A stretch of 5,744 nt of DNA from Bacteroidota bacterium (GTDB lineage Bacteria > Bacteroidota > Bacteroidia > Bacteroidales > JADFUO01). Position numbers and translations under genes: made by a program. Location of the stretch: positions 1 to 5,744 of the forward strand of contig JADFUO010000446.1 in assembly GCA_015222115.1 (NCBI GenBank). Direction: 5' to 3'. Positions 4,950-5,744 of the stretch are shown one piece after another; the stretch's first letter is position 1, and each line of letters opens with the position of its first letter. The notes under the pieces are model-generated. The model was not told the origin of the DNA and did not search any database. It worked only from the letters and a program-made list of their open reading frames with translations.

Positions 4950-5744
4950 TTAATTTTTCTCCAGCAGTTCTTTTAGTTTATTTGAAGCCGTTTCCGGTCC
5001 TTCGTTTTTGTTTTTTATAATCTTTCCTTCCTTGTCTATCAGAACATAAAAAGGAATTCCGTGAATATTGTATTCTTTTTTCAGGATTTTGTACCAGTTT
5101 CCTTTACAAATCAAGTTAATGCCGGCTAATTTTTTCTCTTTGATGATTTTCTTCCATTTTTTTTCGGTAGAACTTAAGTAAATATTAACAAAAACAATTG
5201 GTTTATCCTCAAATTGCTTAATAAGTTTATTTTTATCGGGAATGCTTGATAGACATGGATTGCAGTATTCTGCCCAGAAATTCAAGTAGACAAGTTTGCC
5301 TTTAAAATCATTTAATGAATAAAATTTTCCGTTAGTATCACTTAAGTAAAAATCAGGTGCTTTATCGCCATCTTTAAGGAATATCATATCTTTTAATAAA
5401 GCAATAACATTGTTTTTTTTATCATCCCATCCTGATATCATATATTGATACAGCATTTTATCGGTAAACTGATCTTCCTGGCTCCGAATTAAAGAATCAA
5501 TCAAGTAAAAACACAGTTCAGGGTTAGAACCGTATTTTATTACATCATTTTGAATATGATAATACATTGGCGAAATTATATAAGCTATAAACAGGTCTTT
5601 TGAATCAATTGTTAACTCTTTTCTTATATCTTTCATCATCTTAAAACGCAATGGAATTACTCTATCTGTCAATCCGTGTTTTCCGTCAAGTTCTTCTCTA
5701 TATTTTTGAAGAAAATAAGAATCAAGAAATTCATAATATAAAAG
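4950..5744 (-). CDS. TlpA/ResA-like thioredoxin-fold protein, N-terminus outside the window
   Basis: The minus-strand frame stays open from its TAA stop at 4950-4952 to the window edge, giving 264 codons without the true start. No in-frame ATG lies in the first 24 visible codons, and the TTG at 5672 is simply an internal leucine. The last 140 or so residues are a thioredoxin-like AhpC/TSA-Redoxin domain. It begins GDKAPDFYLSDTNGKFYSL (visible residues 126-144), then has FWAEYCNPC with the redox pair Cys161 and Cys164, and the cis-proline loop GIPFYVLIDKEGKII (from 229). Such proteins usually act in the periplasm, reducing or isomerising disulfides or serving cytochrome c maturation. CNPC is a less common active-site dipeptide than GP, VP or PP. 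The 125 or so residues before the domain are probably helical and unrecognised, as in many Bacteroidetes TlpA-like proteins. A signal peptide or lipobox would lie outside the window. It converges on purM with a 21-base gap. Confidence 0.85.
   Translation of the reverse strand, partial: LLYYEFLDSYFLQKYREELDGKHGLTDRVIPLRFKMMKDIRKELTIDSKDLFIAYIISPMYYHIQNDVIKYGSNPELCFYLIDSLIRSQEDQFTDKMLYQYMISGWDDKKNNVIALLKDMIFLKDGDKAPDFYLSDTNGKFYSLNDFKGKLVYLNFWAEYCNPCLSSIPDKNKLIKQFEDKPIVFVNIYLSSTEKKWKKIIKEKKLAGINLICKGNWYKILKKEYNIHGIPFYVLIDKEGKIIKNKNEGPETASNKLKELLEKN

Noticed and set aside
4939..4950. AT-only palindrome aatttataaatt in the gap between convergent purM and thioredoxin genes, as a shared terminator
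   Set aside because: It has no G or C pairs and would form a very weak hairpin. A convergent gap should hold terminators, but I cannot point to a real one here.
5670..5672. Start codon of the thioredoxin-like gene at a TTG, giving a 240-residue protein
   Set aside because: The frame stays open for another 24 codons to the window edge, and the shorter version would lack any export signal. The TTG is an internal codon of a gene that starts outside the window.

Overview
The window is AT-rich and looks like chromosomal DNA from a member of the Bacteroidota, probably Bacteroidales or a close relative. Four signs point there: a SecDF-type C-terminus, a PorE-like TPR/propeller/OmpA protein, the distinctive ~389-residue Bacteroidetes form of PurM, and start codons without Shine-Dalgarno sequences. 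Two candidate promoters also resemble the phylum's TAnnTTTG -7 consensus. The genes are mostly household genes, and I see no phage, insertion sequence, CRISPR array or tRNA/rRNA.

Layout: bases 2-166 hold the last 54 codons of a Sec translocase accessory protein (SecDF/SecF). A 325-base intergenic stretch follows, with a facing pair of 7-base tandem repeat arrays, an 11-bp hairpin, a short GC-richer block and a clear intrinsic terminator. The terminator abuts a -7 box for tatA (492-749), a lone TatA/E-type Tat subunit. A second gene-poor stretch (750-1146) holds several inverted repeats, including another facing heptamer array. Then comes the largest gene (1147-3612), an 821-residue secreted envelope protein with TPR, PD40 propeller, carboxypeptidase-regulatory-like and OmpA peptidoglycan-binding parts. 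It also has a C-terminal domain that looks like a degenerate retropepsin. A third heptamer array and a candidate promoter precede purM (3759-4928), for de novo purine synthesis. Convergent to it, a thioredoxin-fold TlpA/ResA-like protein (4950-5744, minus strand) runs off the right edge.

Three neighbouring genes serve export or the envelope: Sec (secDF), Tat (tatA), and the PorE-like protein, whose best-studied relative belongs to the type IX secretion system. They are separated by long intergenic gaps and are probably not one operon. PurM and the thioredoxin-like protein show no functional link to them.

The two observations most worth a second look are the retropepsin-like domain, where the Asp-Thr/Ser-Gly active site reads Asp-Lys-Ala, and the heptamer-phased inverted repeats. 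The repeats occur in three separate intergenic regions with the same architecture but different unit sequences.
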